This document shows positions 1 to 5,241 of a DNA stretch of 5,998 nt, piece after piece. Under the pieces are notes generated by a model. The model was not told the DNA's origin and made no database searches. It saw nothing but the letters and a program-made list of their open reading frames with translations. Both the position numbers and the translations under genes were made by a program. The first letter of the stretch is position 1; every line of letters begins with the position of its first letter. This stretch comes from an uncultured Micrococcales bacterium (GTDB lineage: Bacteria; Actinomycetota; Actinomycetes; S36-B12; GCA-2699445). Location of the stretch: the NCBI GenBank assembly GCA_903915555.1, contig CAIWTL010000277.1:1-5998 (forward strand), given 5' to 3'.

Positions 1-12
1 CGGTCGCCTCGT

Positions 13-34
13 GGCCGCCCGTCGACGGGCGGCC
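13..34. repeat. Perfect 22-base palindrome
   Basis: GGCCGCCCGTC is followed directly by its exact reverse complement GACGGGCGGCC, with no spacer. No T-run follows on either strand, so it is not a classical intrinsic terminator, although many actinobacterial terminators lack a T-run. It could be a terminator of an upstream gene, a protein-binding site, or part of a mobile-element end. The palindrome is seen directly; its role is inferred. Confidence 0.6.
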
Positions 35-61
35 GGTCCCGGTCTGCGGTGGTCTAGCGTT

Positions 62-116
62 CGGTCGGGGACCGTCGACCGCGTCGCGGCCCTCCGGGGC
101 CTCTGGGAGGTCCGCG
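62..116 (+). other. Two consecutive stem-loops
   Basis: CGGTCG (62-67) pairs with CGACCG (76-81) across an eight-base loop. CGCGG plus CCCTCC (85-95) pairs with GGGAGG (105-110) and CCGCG (112-116), giving an eleven-pair stem with one bulged T at 111 and a nine-base loop. The second stem is strong enough to fold as RNA or cruciform DNA. No known RNA family was recognised, and chance pairing is possible in such GC-rich sequence. Confidence 0.35.
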
Positions 117-356
117 GAACCCTTGGATTCGGGCATGGTGAGGTACCCCGGTGGGGGTTCGTGCTGCCGTTCTGGTACGGCTCGGGGCGTTCATCTGGTA
201 GTGACGGTCCCCGGTCGGCGCGGCGGCGCAAGCAGGTTGGTCGTGGGGCAAACAGCGCCCTCGGTGTCGCCGCGCTGGTCTCGAGCTGTTGGGTGGTTTG
301 CTTTCCGGTGCCCGGCCCGTGGCCGCCCTTTGTGCGACGCCGTGCGGTGAGGACGG

Positions 357-387
357 TTGACGAGCTGGCGGGCCCGGGGACGGTCCC
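357..387 (+). promoter_or_regulatory. Promoter and candidate operator of the transposase-like gene
   Basis: A TTGACG -35 box (357-362) is followed after 16 bases by GACGGT (379-384). This keeps the two best-conserved -10 bases, A at position 2 and T at position 6. The ATG starts six bases further on, so the predicted transcript begins at or next to the start codon and would be leaderless. No Shine-Dalgarno sequence is evident at a normal distance. The -10 is embedded in the inverted repeat GGGAC-G-GTCCC (377-387), a natural position for repressor binding. The same arrangement occurs at 1907-1937, which greatly strengthens the call. Confidence 0.6.
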
Positions 388-393
388 GGCATG
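377..393 (+). repeat. 17-base direct repeat, copy 1
   Basis: GGGACGGTCCCGGCATG is identical to bases 1927-1943, 1,550 bases downstream. In both places the final ATG is the start codon of a gene. TTGACG lies exactly 20 bases before the first base of each copy, while the DNA between the two shared parts is largely different. Shared promoter and operator function is the simplest reading. The pair could also be a recombination site bracketing the transposase gene. Confidence 0.8.
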
Positions 394-1893
394 GCACATA
401 ACCCGAACAAGAAGTTGTCCAAGCGTCGAATGCGCCGCACCATCGAGCGGGACGCGCTGGCCTTGGCGGCGTGGCCGTGGCTGGGCGCTCTGGGCGCGGT
501 CATCGAGGTAGTGATTCCGCCCGCAGCGACGGGCCGGCCGCGAGCGTTCAACGGCGCGTCACTGATGCTGTTGGTGGCGCTGCGGTGGCGGGCCAAGTCG
601 CTGGACCATGCCGAGGGGTACCTGGCGGACAACTGGGAGCGGGTGCGCCGCCACGGCTTGGCGCACGGCTGCAGCTTGCACGAGCGGCCGCCGCGGTGGG
701 AGTACCTGCGCACGATCCGGGAGGATGTCCGCTTCGCGGAGTTGATCGAGGCGTTGGATCCGGTCTTCATCGATGCCGGTGTGGGCACCGCCCACGCGGT
801 CGGGTTGCTCGCGGACCCGGCTGGTCCCCACATCGTCCCCAGACGCTCCTCGCACCTTCGGGGTGACGGCACCACCACCAAGCACATGACCGCCGTCCGC
901 ACTGACGCCGACGGGAAGGTGCGAGGTTCGAGGGCGACGCGACTGGCGCCGCGAGCGCCGGAGAAGTTGGTCACGACCAAGAACGGAGCCGAACTGACGG
1001 GCTACCCGCTCACAGCCTGGACCGTGCACGGCGACCAGCGCTGGCAGCGGGTGGTGCTGGCGATCGCCCCGCACCCGGAGGGCGACGAGATCACCGTCGC
1101 CGAGGCGGCGCTGCACTGTGTGCTCGACCGGACGCCCGTGCCCGTCACCGTTGGCTACGACCGCCTCATGCAGGGAGCTGCCCAGGCGCGCATCATGCGG
1201 AGAGGCGCGCTGCCCATCGTCGAGCACGGCCAAGCCGACTCGAAGGTCACCGACCCGCGTCGTGTCGTGATCCTGCCCGATGACCTGGTCCCTGTGCGGG
1301 GGTCGAAGGCCACGAAAGAGACCCGCAAGGGCAAAGGCCGGCGCCGCCGTTCCAGCGACGCACCGACGGAGAAGCGGCGTCTCGCCGTCGCGCAGTTGGC
1401 CGACGCGGTGCACGCTGGCCGGCACGGGCCATGCCATCACCTGCTGGCGACAATCGACACCTGCCTCGTGGTCCACGACGGCGGCTCTGATCGGGACTGG
1501 TGGCACCGCACCGAGGTGCCACCTCTCGTGCGCGTGGAACGGGTGGCGAACGGCGACGGCACCTACACGCTGTGGGGAGTGTGGCGGCTGCGCTGTGAGC
1601 ACGCCGACCGGGCGAACCGCTACTTCGAACACCGCGTCGAGCTGTCGGGCAAGACGGGCCGATCTGCCACGGCGAACCGGTTGGCGGCATACCCCTACCT
1701 GCACCCTCAGGCCTCGGGCCTGTACGGCTGGCGCAACGACATCGAGTCCTTCTTCTCCTGGCTGAAGCGGCAGATGCCCTTCCACGGGCACGCCACGTCG
1801 CTGCGCTACCTCGACTTCGTCTTCGACGTCATCGGCGCCGGGGTGCTCAACAACGCCATCGCCTACGACCTCCACGGCCGCAGCGACGACTGA
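391..1893 (+). CDS. Putative DDE-type transposase
   Basis: This 500-residue protein has a basic N-terminus (residues 7-20) likely to bind DNA. Candidate catalytic acids are D159 (LRGDGTTTKH), D257 (VGYDRLMQ) and E452 (NDIESFFSWLKR). The C-terminal stretch LYGWRNDIES..LK..., followed by a helix ending GVLNNAIAYDLHGR, matches a transposase-like family I recall as common in actinobacteria. A long insertion separates D257 from E452. It holds a strongly basic segment (303-330) and paired Cys/His residues (C348-H349-H350, C358, C402, H404) that might bind metal. The expected role is DNA strand cutting and joining during transposition. The IS family was not assigned and no terminal inverted repeats were found. 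The ATG at 391 is favoured by the promoter six bases upstream. The frame is intact, so the gene may be active. Confidence 0.72.
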   Translation: MAHNPNKKLSKRRMRRTIERDALALAAWPWLGALGAVIEVVIPPAATGRPRAFNGASLMLLVALRWRAKSLDHAEGYLADNWERVRRHGLAHGCSLHERPPRWEYLRTIREDVRFAELIEALDPVFIDAGVGTAHAVGLLADPAGPHIVPRRSSHLRGDGTTTKHMTAVRTDADGKVRGSRATRLAPRAPEKLVTTKNGAELTGYPLTAWTVHGDQRWQRVVLAIAPHPEGDEITVAEAALHCVLDRTPVPVTVGYDRLMQGAAQARIMRRGALPIVEHGQADSKVTDPRRVVILPDDLVPVRGSKATKETRKGKGRRRRSSDAPTEKRRLAVAQLADAVHAGRHGPCHHLLATIDTCLVVHDGGSDRDWWHRTEVPPLVRVERVANGDGTYTLWGVWRLRCEHADRANRYFEHRVELSGKTGRSATANRLAAYPYLHPQASGLYGWRNDIESFFSWLKRQMPFHGHATSLRYLDFVFDVIGAGVLNNAIAYDLHGRSDD

Positions 1894-1906
1894 TGGGCAG
1901 GTCGGG

Positions 1907-1939
1907 TTGACGCAGGGGCCGCCGCCGGGACGGTCCCGG
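1907..1939 (+). promoter_or_regulatory. Promoter and candidate operator of the recombinase-like gene
   Basis: TTGACG (1907-1912), a 16-base spacer and GACGGT (1929-1934) copy the arrangement in front of the transposase gene, again with the ATG six bases after the -10. Here the inverted repeat is longer: CCGGGAC-G-GTCCCGG (1925-1939), with seven-base arms. The second gene therefore has its own promoter despite lying only 47 bases after the transposase stop. The same regulator could bind both sites. Confidence 0.6.
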
Positions 1940-1943
1940 CATG
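1927..1943 (+). repeat. 17-base direct repeat, copy 2
   Basis: This is identical to 377-393 and likewise ends in the start codon of the following gene. Recombination between the two copies would delete 1,550 bases containing the whole transposase gene. It would leave the recombinase-like gene behind an unchanged -10 and start codon. That outcome follows from the sequence; there is no evidence here that it occurs. Confidence 0.8.
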
Positions 1944-2813
1944 CACACCACAACCTCCACCGCTGGAGCGGCCGTTTCGGTGCCCCCCACCGGACTCCGG
2001 GTTCCGGACGTCGTCAACCCCGATGCCACCCTGCGGCTCCTCAGCTCCACCGGCATCGAGCCCGACCCGGCATGCGGTGACCTCCTCGCCGAACTCGCAG
2101 ACCACGCCCACCACCGAAACCCGACCATCGCCGCGGACCGGTTCCTCGCACCCGGCATGGTCGATCTCGCCCAACGGTGGGCGGCGTTCGTGGCCGCCCA
2201 CGCCTACGACGGGGACGCCCCCGACACGATCGCCCGGCCTCCCTGGACCTGCCCCGCCAGACGGCGGGGCAGGCCGCTGACCCGCACCGAACAGGCCTTG
2301 TGCCGGGTCGCGGTCCAGCGCTGGGACACCCGCAGCGACGTCACCCCCGCCCAGTACGCGCTCGCAGAGGCATCCGCCACGTCCGGCGAGCTCGCCAAGC
2401 TCCGCATCGACGCCGTCACCGTCGCCGGCCACGTGCACGCGGCACTGCCCGGAGGCCGAGACCAGCTCCCTCGCACGGCGACCCTCGACGACTGGCAGAC
2501 CCGCACTGTGCTCGCACGCCTCACCGTGCTCACCGACCGGGACCGCGCCCAACCCCTCGTGTACGACGGGACCGACCCCGGCACTGCGAAGGCCCAGGCG
2601 TCAGCGTCGGGGAACCTCGCCCGAGTCCTGCGGGTCGCCGGCCTCAGCGGTGACCGCTCTCTCAATCCCACATCGATCCGCAACGCCTGCGCCCGTCGCC
2701 TCCACGACGACGGCATCCGCCTCGAAGAGATCGCCGCCGCCATGGGCGCCAAGAGCCTCGACAGGCTCTGGTCCGTGCTCGCCGAACACCAAGACGACGG
2801 CGCTGGCGGCTAA
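1941..2813 (+). CDS. Degenerate tyrosine recombinase-like protein, probably catalytically inactive
   Basis: The protein has 290 residues. Residues 111-280 follow the order of a phage-integrase catalytic domain. RPLTRTEQAL begins it, ATSGELAKLRID stands where integrases have TGLR..EL..L...D, and NPTSIRNACARRLHDDGIRLEEIAAAMGAKSLDRL stands for the HxLRH...G......LGHxS segment. The family needs two Arg, a Lys, two His/Trp positions and a Tyr. Here only the Arg of the HxxR box (R247) is clear. The first Arg is replaced near T147, the HxxR His by T244, the later His by A270, and no tyrosine occurs after Y208. It is therefore unlikely to cut DNA and may instead act as a DNA-binding partner, target selector or regulator for the transposase-like protein. 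The N-terminal 110 residues are unrecognised. The integrase resemblance was judged by eye and is moderately secure. Confidence 0.6.
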   Translation: MHTTTSTAGAAVSVPPTGLRVPDVVNPDATLRLLSSTGIEPDPACGDLLAELADHAHHRNPTIAADRFLAPGMVDLAQRWAAFVAAHAYDGDAPDTIARPPWTCPARRRGRPLTRTEQALCRVAVQRWDTRSDVTPAQYALAEASATSGELAKLRIDAVTVAGHVHAALPGGRDQLPRTATLDDWQTRTVLARLTVLTDRDRAQPLVYDGTDPGTAKAQASASGNLARVLRVAGLSGDRSLNPTSIRNACARRLHDDGIRLEEIAAAMGAKSLDRLWSVLAEHQDDGAGG

Positions 2814-2851
2814 CCGGCACTGCACTCCGCTGTCCGAGCGTCCCGAGGCCC

Positions 2852-2884
2852 TTGCGTTGCCACACAGATGCTTGCATACTGCAA
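2852..2884 (+). promoter_or_regulatory. vapBC promoter and autoregulatory operator
   Basis: TTGCGT (2852-2857) and CATACT (2875-2880) are separated by 17 bases. The ATG of vapB begins six bases after the -10, so the transcript should start at the A of ATG and be leaderless. The inverted repeat TTGCA-TAC-TGCAA (2872-2884) covers the -10, as expected for an operator bound by a ribbon-helix-helix antitoxin or its toxin complex. The boxes and repeat are seen; autorepression is inferred from the family. Confidence 0.7.
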
Positions 2885-2886
2885 TC

Positions 2887-3117
2887 ATGCCGAACATCCT
2901 CGTCCGCGACGTCCCCGACGACGTCCACGGCGCCCTCCAACAGCGGGCCGAACAGCGAGGCCAGTCCCTGCAGCAGTACCTGTCACAGGAGCTCACCCGG
3001 ATGGTCGAACGTCCCACTCCCGAAGAGCTCTTCGCCCGCATCGCTCGCCGCCAGGGCGGCAAGGTCGGCCTCGAACAAGCTGTTGCCGACCTCGAAGGCG
3101 AACGCCCCGCCTCGTGA
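2887..3117 (+). CDS. vapB: VapB-type (FitA-like) antitoxin
   Basis: This 76-residue protein opens with MPNILVRDVPDDVHGALQQR, the N-terminus typical of FitA/VapB ribbon-helix-helix antitoxins. The beta strand (3-8) and two helices (about 10-39) form the dimeric DNA-binding domain. The tail, from PTPEELFARIARR (43-55) on, is the segment that in this family wraps around the toxin and blocks its active site. The ATG fits both the family and the promoter six bases upstream. The stop overlaps the vapC GTG by four bases (GTGA), implying translational coupling. The protein should neutralise VapC and repress the operon. Confidence is high in the family, lower in the subfamily. Confidence 0.92.
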   Translation: MPNILVRDVPDDVHGALQQRAEQRGQSLQQYLSQELTRMVERPTPEELFARIARRQGGKVGLEQAVADLEGERPAS

Positions 3118-3512
3118 TCGTCGTCGACGCGTCGGTCCTCGCCAATGCCCTCGCCGACGACGGCCTCGACGGCGCAACCGCCCGCAACCGACTCGCCGGT
3201 GCCGACACGCTTGCCGCTCCCGACCTGGTCGACGTGGAGACCACCGCGGTCCTCCGGAAACGATGGATCGCCGGGGACCTCACCGACCAACGCTTCTCCG
3301 ACGCCGTCGGCGACCTGGAGGAACTCGACCTCACCCGATATCCGACCCTCCCGCTGATGCGCCGGGCATTCGAGCTGCGCTCGAACGTGACCGCCTACGA
3401 CGCGGCCTACATCGCTCTCGCAGAACGACTCGGCTGCACGCTCCTCACCGCCGACCAACGGCTGGCAGCCGCCCCGGCCATCGCGTGTCCGGTCGAAGTC
3501 CTTCATCCCTGA
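3114..3512 (+). CDS. vapC: VapC toxin, PIN-domain ribonuclease
   Basis: This 132-residue protein has the usual length and order of a VapC PIN domain. The metal-binding acids are visible: D5 in IVVDASVL, E42 in DLVDVETTAVLRK, D96 in TAYDAAYIALAE and D114 in LLTADQRL. All four are intact, so it should be an active Mg/Mn-dependent endoribonuclease; known VapCs cut tRNA or rRNA, but the target cannot be told from this sequence. The GTG start at 3114 overlaps the antitoxin stop. It is chosen because IVVDAS must sit at the N-terminus and the upstream in-frame extension is Arg/Pro-rich antitoxin-frame shadow. It is the last gene of its operon, followed within two bases by a palindrome. Confidence 0.93.
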   Translation: MIVVDASVLANALADDGLDGATARNRLAGADTLAAPDLVDVETTAVLRKRWIAGDLTDQRFSDAVGDLEELDLTRYPTLPLMRRAFELRSNVTAYDAAYIALAERLGCTLLTADQRLAAAPAIACPVEVLHP

Positions 3513-3513
3513 C

Positions 3514-3529
3514 CGCCGACCGGTCGGCG
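3514..3529. terminator. Palindrome, possible bidirectional terminator
   Basis: CGCCGACC is followed by its exact reverse complement GGTCGGCG, one base after the vapC stop codon. The lipoprotein gene ends 45 bases away on the opposite strand, so this convergent gap is a natural place for a shared terminator. No T-run follows, so it would be a non-canonical hairpin terminator. Confidence 0.45.
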
Positions 3530-3546
3530 CCGCCCGACGGCAGAGT

Positions 3547-3562
3547 CGATCCGGCACTTCAT
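3547..3562 (-). repeat. Gene-end repeat, copy A
   Basis: CGATCCGGCACTTCAT on the plus strand (ATGAAGTGCCGGATCG on the minus strand) lies 11 bases past the stop of the minus-strand lipoprotein gene. It is identical to 5175-5190, and its first 12 bases recur at 4861-4872. Each copy follows a minus-strand gene. The sequence is not strongly self-complementary, so its role is unknown. Confidence 0.6.
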
Positions 3563-3573
3563 TCACTCAGCAG

Positions 3574-4764
3574 TCAGTCGCCGCACTCGTCGATGAGCAC
3601 GTCGGAGGACGAGTCGTCGTGCGTCACCGCGGTGACGCCGAGGTAGTAGCCGCCGGCGGTGCTGATCATCCCGGTGATCCACGTCTGGTCGTCGTCGGTG
3701 ACCCCTTCGCTTGTCCTGATGGGGTCGTCGTCGGCTGCGGCGTTGTCGAAGTACGCGATCGCGTCGGCGGGTGTCCCAGGGATCCGTAGCACGGTGACGA
3801 GCCCGCTGTTGCAGTCGATCAGCAGCGCCGGGGCGACGAGGCTGCGACCGCCTGGCGGGACGGAGAACACAGAGCCGCGAAGGAAACTCAGGAACGGGTC
3901 GATGCCGTCGTCGATCGGTTCACCTGCACCGGGCAGCCCGGGTTCGGACCCGACGTCGGTGAGTTCCGGCAGGACAACCGCGCCGTCCGGAGCTGCGGGC
4001 CACGTCTCGGGGCCACCCGGGCCACCAGGACCGGACTGGGCGAGCGCCCGCTCGTAGCGGAGCTCGCTCGAGCCGAGGCCTGGCTGGTCGCCCTGGGGCT
4101 CACCGACGCGAACCACCAGATGCGAGACAGGTCGCAGCGAGCAGTCGTTGCTGCCGTCGTCGCCTCCGACGCAGGTGCGGCTCGCTCCCACCTTCATGAA
4201 CATCGACACGTCGCCGATACGAGCGGAGCAGTCGAGGAGGTTCTCACCGTCGAGTGCGGGCTCGGTCAGGAACCTCGCGGACGCGGCAGCGTCGGCCGGG
4301 CTGTCCGGCGGGATCATCGTCGTGGTCGCGTCCTCAGCGGTGCGATCGGGGGCGGTGACGATCTCCACAGTGCAGCTGTTCACCGCCGAAGCCTCGGGCA
4401 CGCCGAGAGCCGACACGTACTCGTCCCACACCTCGGCCGGGTCGCCATCGATGATGAACACCGCCTGCCACCCCGGCGCCCGCCCGGTGTCTCGGCCTTC
4501 CCAGGTCTCGGGTGCCATGCCCATGTTCGGCGGCGCCCACGGGAACGCCCGCGCGACCAGCTGGCTGCCCTCCACCACGTCAACTCCCGGCGCCAACGGA
4601 GTGCCCGGGCCAGCCAGATCGTCGGCGCCCACCGAGGGAGCACCTGGAGTGCCGTCGCCGGTCTCGTCGGGATCACCGCACGCCACGGCCAAGAGGCCAC
4701 ACACGGCAACCACCCCGACGGCCGCGACCAACCTGAGACGCGCCCCCCGGACGCCTACTCCCAT
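3574..4764 (-). CDS. Secreted lipoprotein of unknown function
   Basis: From the ATG at 4764 the protein has 396 residues. It starts with an Arg-containing n-region, a hydrophobic core LVAAVGVVAVCGLLAVA and the lipobox LAVAC (acylated C29), followed by an acidic/Gly/Pro-rich linker. It should be exported and anchored on the outer face of the membrane. An in-frame ATG at 4839 is rejected because it adds 25 charged residues before the signal peptide, and because TACCGT lies six bases before 4764. The mature part has six further cysteines (131, 179, 198, 208, 318, 394), perhaps disulfide-bonded. Two similar stretches, IDGDPAEVWDEYVSAL (about 105-120) and IPGTPADAIAYFDNAA (about 328-343), hint at two related half-domains joined by a Gly/Pro-rich linker near 244-260. 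No family was recognised. Confidence 0.82.
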   Translation of the reverse strand: MGVGVRGARLRLVAAVGVVAVCGLLAVACGDPDETGDGTPGAPSVGADDLAGPGTPLAPGVDVVEGSQLVARAFPWAPPNMGMAPETWEGRDTGRAPGWQAVFIIDGDPAEVWDEYVSALGVPEASAVNSCTVEIVTAPDRTAEDATTTMIPPDSPADAAASARFLTEPALDGENLLDCSARIGDVSMFMKVGASRTCVGGDDGSNDCSLRPVSHLVVRVGEPQGDQPGLGSSELRYERALAQSGPGGPGGPETWPAAPDGAVVLPELTDVGSEPGLPGAGEPIDDGIDPFLSFLRGSVFSVPPGGRSLVAPALLIDCNSGLVTVLRIPGTPADAIAYFDNAAADDDPIRTSEGVTDDDQTWITGMISTAGGYYLGVTAVTHDDSSSDVLIDECGD

Positions 4765-4770
4765 GCGCCG

Positions 4771-4776
4771 ACGGTA
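4771..4776 (-). promoter_or_regulatory. -10 box of the lipoprotein gene
   Basis: TACCGT on the minus strand lies six bases before the ATG at 4764, placing the transcript start at the ATG. No good -35 is seen at 16-18 bases upstream. The same hexamer lies seven bases before the next upstream gene, within the shared sequence GGTACCGTC. A possible Shine-Dalgarno GGAGGT is 22 bases from the ATG, too far to act. Confidence 0.45.
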
Positions 4777-4860
4777 CCGCCCCCCGACCTCCGACCGCCC
4801 TTGGCCGACTCCGGAATCAGCGGAGCCACGTGTCGCCATCCGCCAGCAACAGACGGGACT

Positions 4861-4872
4861 CGATCCGGCACT
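4861..4872 (-). repeat. Gene-end repeat, copy B (short)
   Basis: CGATCCGGCACT shares the first 12 bases of copies A and C. It overlaps the TAG stop codon (4871-4873) of the 80-residue membrane protein gene, so it marks the end of that gene as the other copies mark theirs. Confidence 0.45.
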
Positions 4873-5113
4873 ACTCGTCCAAGCGGACAGAGGCCCTGCG
4901 AACTCGCACGACCAGCATTGCCCCGAAGAGCGCGGCCAGAGCCAGGGACGCTATGCCGCCAATGGCCCACAGCACTCTGATCCAGCCGTCGTACTCGGAC
5001 GCTCGGCTCAACGACGTGATGGACACGATCGCGAAGAAGGCACACCACAGGCTCAGCGCCCACGCCGACGATGCCCGAGCAGCTCGTTTCCACTTCGGGC
5101 CGACCTCCGCCAT
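4871..5113 (-). CDS. Small two-helix membrane protein
   Basis: The protein has 80 residues from the ATG at 5113. A basic N-terminus (K7, K9, R10, R13) precedes a first transmembrane segment (about 17-35, ALSLWCAFFAIVSITSL), a short polar turn (SRASEYDGW) and a second segment (about 46-69, rich in Ala, Leu and Gly). The C-terminus RVRRASVRLDE is basic. The positive-inside rule puts both ends in the cytoplasm, forming a membrane hairpin. A longer frame starts at 5245 but adds 44 His/Arg/Pro-rich residues unlike protein, and it runs through the intergenic repeat, so it was not used. TACCGT lies seven bases before 5113. No family was recognised. It may act with the neighbouring membrane protein, but nothing in the sequence shows it. 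Confidence 0.68.
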   Translation of the reverse strand: MAEVGPKWKRAARASSAWALSLWCAFFAIVSITSLSRASEYDGWIRVLWAIGGIASLALAALFGAMLVVRVRRASVRLDE

Positions 5114-5120
5114 TCCGATG

Positions 5121-5126
5121 ACGGTA
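5121..5126 (-). promoter_or_regulatory. -10 box of the small membrane protein gene
   Basis: TACCGT on the minus strand lies seven bases before the ATG at 5113, matching the leaderless layout of the other genes here. The best -35 candidate at 17-base spacing is TGCCCA, which is weak. Confidence 0.4.
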
Positions 5127-5146
5127 CCGAGGCCACCACCGCCTGG

Positions 5147-5159
5147 GCACGACTCGTGC
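5147..5159. promoter_or_regulatory. Inverted repeat in the gap between the membrane protein genes
   Basis: GCACGA-C-TCGTGC is a perfect six-base inverted repeat. It overlaps the expected -35 position of the small membrane protein gene, which suits an operator. It could equally be a terminator remnant for the upstream gene. Confidence 0.35.
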
Positions 5160-5174
5160 GCAGCACTCACCGAC

Positions 5175-5190
5175 CGATCCGGCACTTCAT
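5175..5190 (-). repeat. Gene-end repeat, copy C
   Basis: This is identical over 16 bases to 3547-3562. It lies 51 bases past the stop of the PH-domain-like protein gene and upstream of the small membrane protein gene, in the same orientation as the other copies. Confidence 0.6.
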
Positions 5191-5241
5191 GCCTGGGGTG
5201 CAGGCGGCCCCGGTCGTGACTCGACTGGCGGACGTCGCGGG

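Larger units (their letters stand above)
1..390. other. Non-coding, stem-loop-rich region upstream of the transposase-like gene
   Basis: No reading frame here has a protein-like composition. The open frames give Arg/Gly/Ser/Pro-rich translations with no recognisable domain, and they run on into the transposase gene in another frame. The region contains a perfect palindrome (13-34), stem-loops at 62-81 and 85-116, and weaker five-pair stems at 145-158 and 166-181. The promoter of the downstream gene lies at the right end. It may be the left end of a mobile element or an untranslated structured region. The window edge prevents seeing which gene, if any, precedes it. GC-rich DNA forms many chance stems, so only the first palindrome is individually convincing. 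Confidence 0.55.

Noticed and set aside
11..511. Plus-strand open frame of 166 codons in the left region
   Set aside because: It has an Arg/Gly/Ser/Trp-rich translation, no start signal, and runs 120 bases into the transposase gene in a different frame.
54..980. Minus-strand open frame of 308 codons across the left end
   Set aside because: The Arg/Pro/Ser-rich translation lacks any recognisable domain, and it overlaps both the structured non-coding region and the transposase gene.
559..1953. Long minus-strand open frame of 464 codons opposite the transposase-like gene
   Set aside because: Its translation is Arg/Val/His-rich with no domain pattern. It is the mirror of a plus-strand gene with recognisable catalytic motifs, and such antisense frames are common in GC-rich DNA.
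1863..2552. Minus-strand open frame of 229 codons opposite the recombinase-like gene
   Set aside because: The Gly/Val-rich translation has no recognisable domain. The plus-strand frame has the shared promoter and an integrase-like motif order.
2814..2821. CCGGCACT after the recombinase-like gene stop, matching part of the gene-end repeat
   Set aside because: Only eight bases match and the orientation relative to the gene is opposite, so chance is the better explanation.
1..2886. Search for terminal inverted repeats and target duplications of an insertion sequence
   Set aside because: No matching inverted ends were found by eye between the left region and the gap after 2813. The element ends may lie outside the window, so no mobile-element boundary was annotated.
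4809..4825. Short hairpin CTCCG/CGGAG between the lipoprotein and small membrane protein genes
   Set aside because: A five-pair stem with a seven-base loop and no T-run is too weak to call a terminator in GC-rich DNA.
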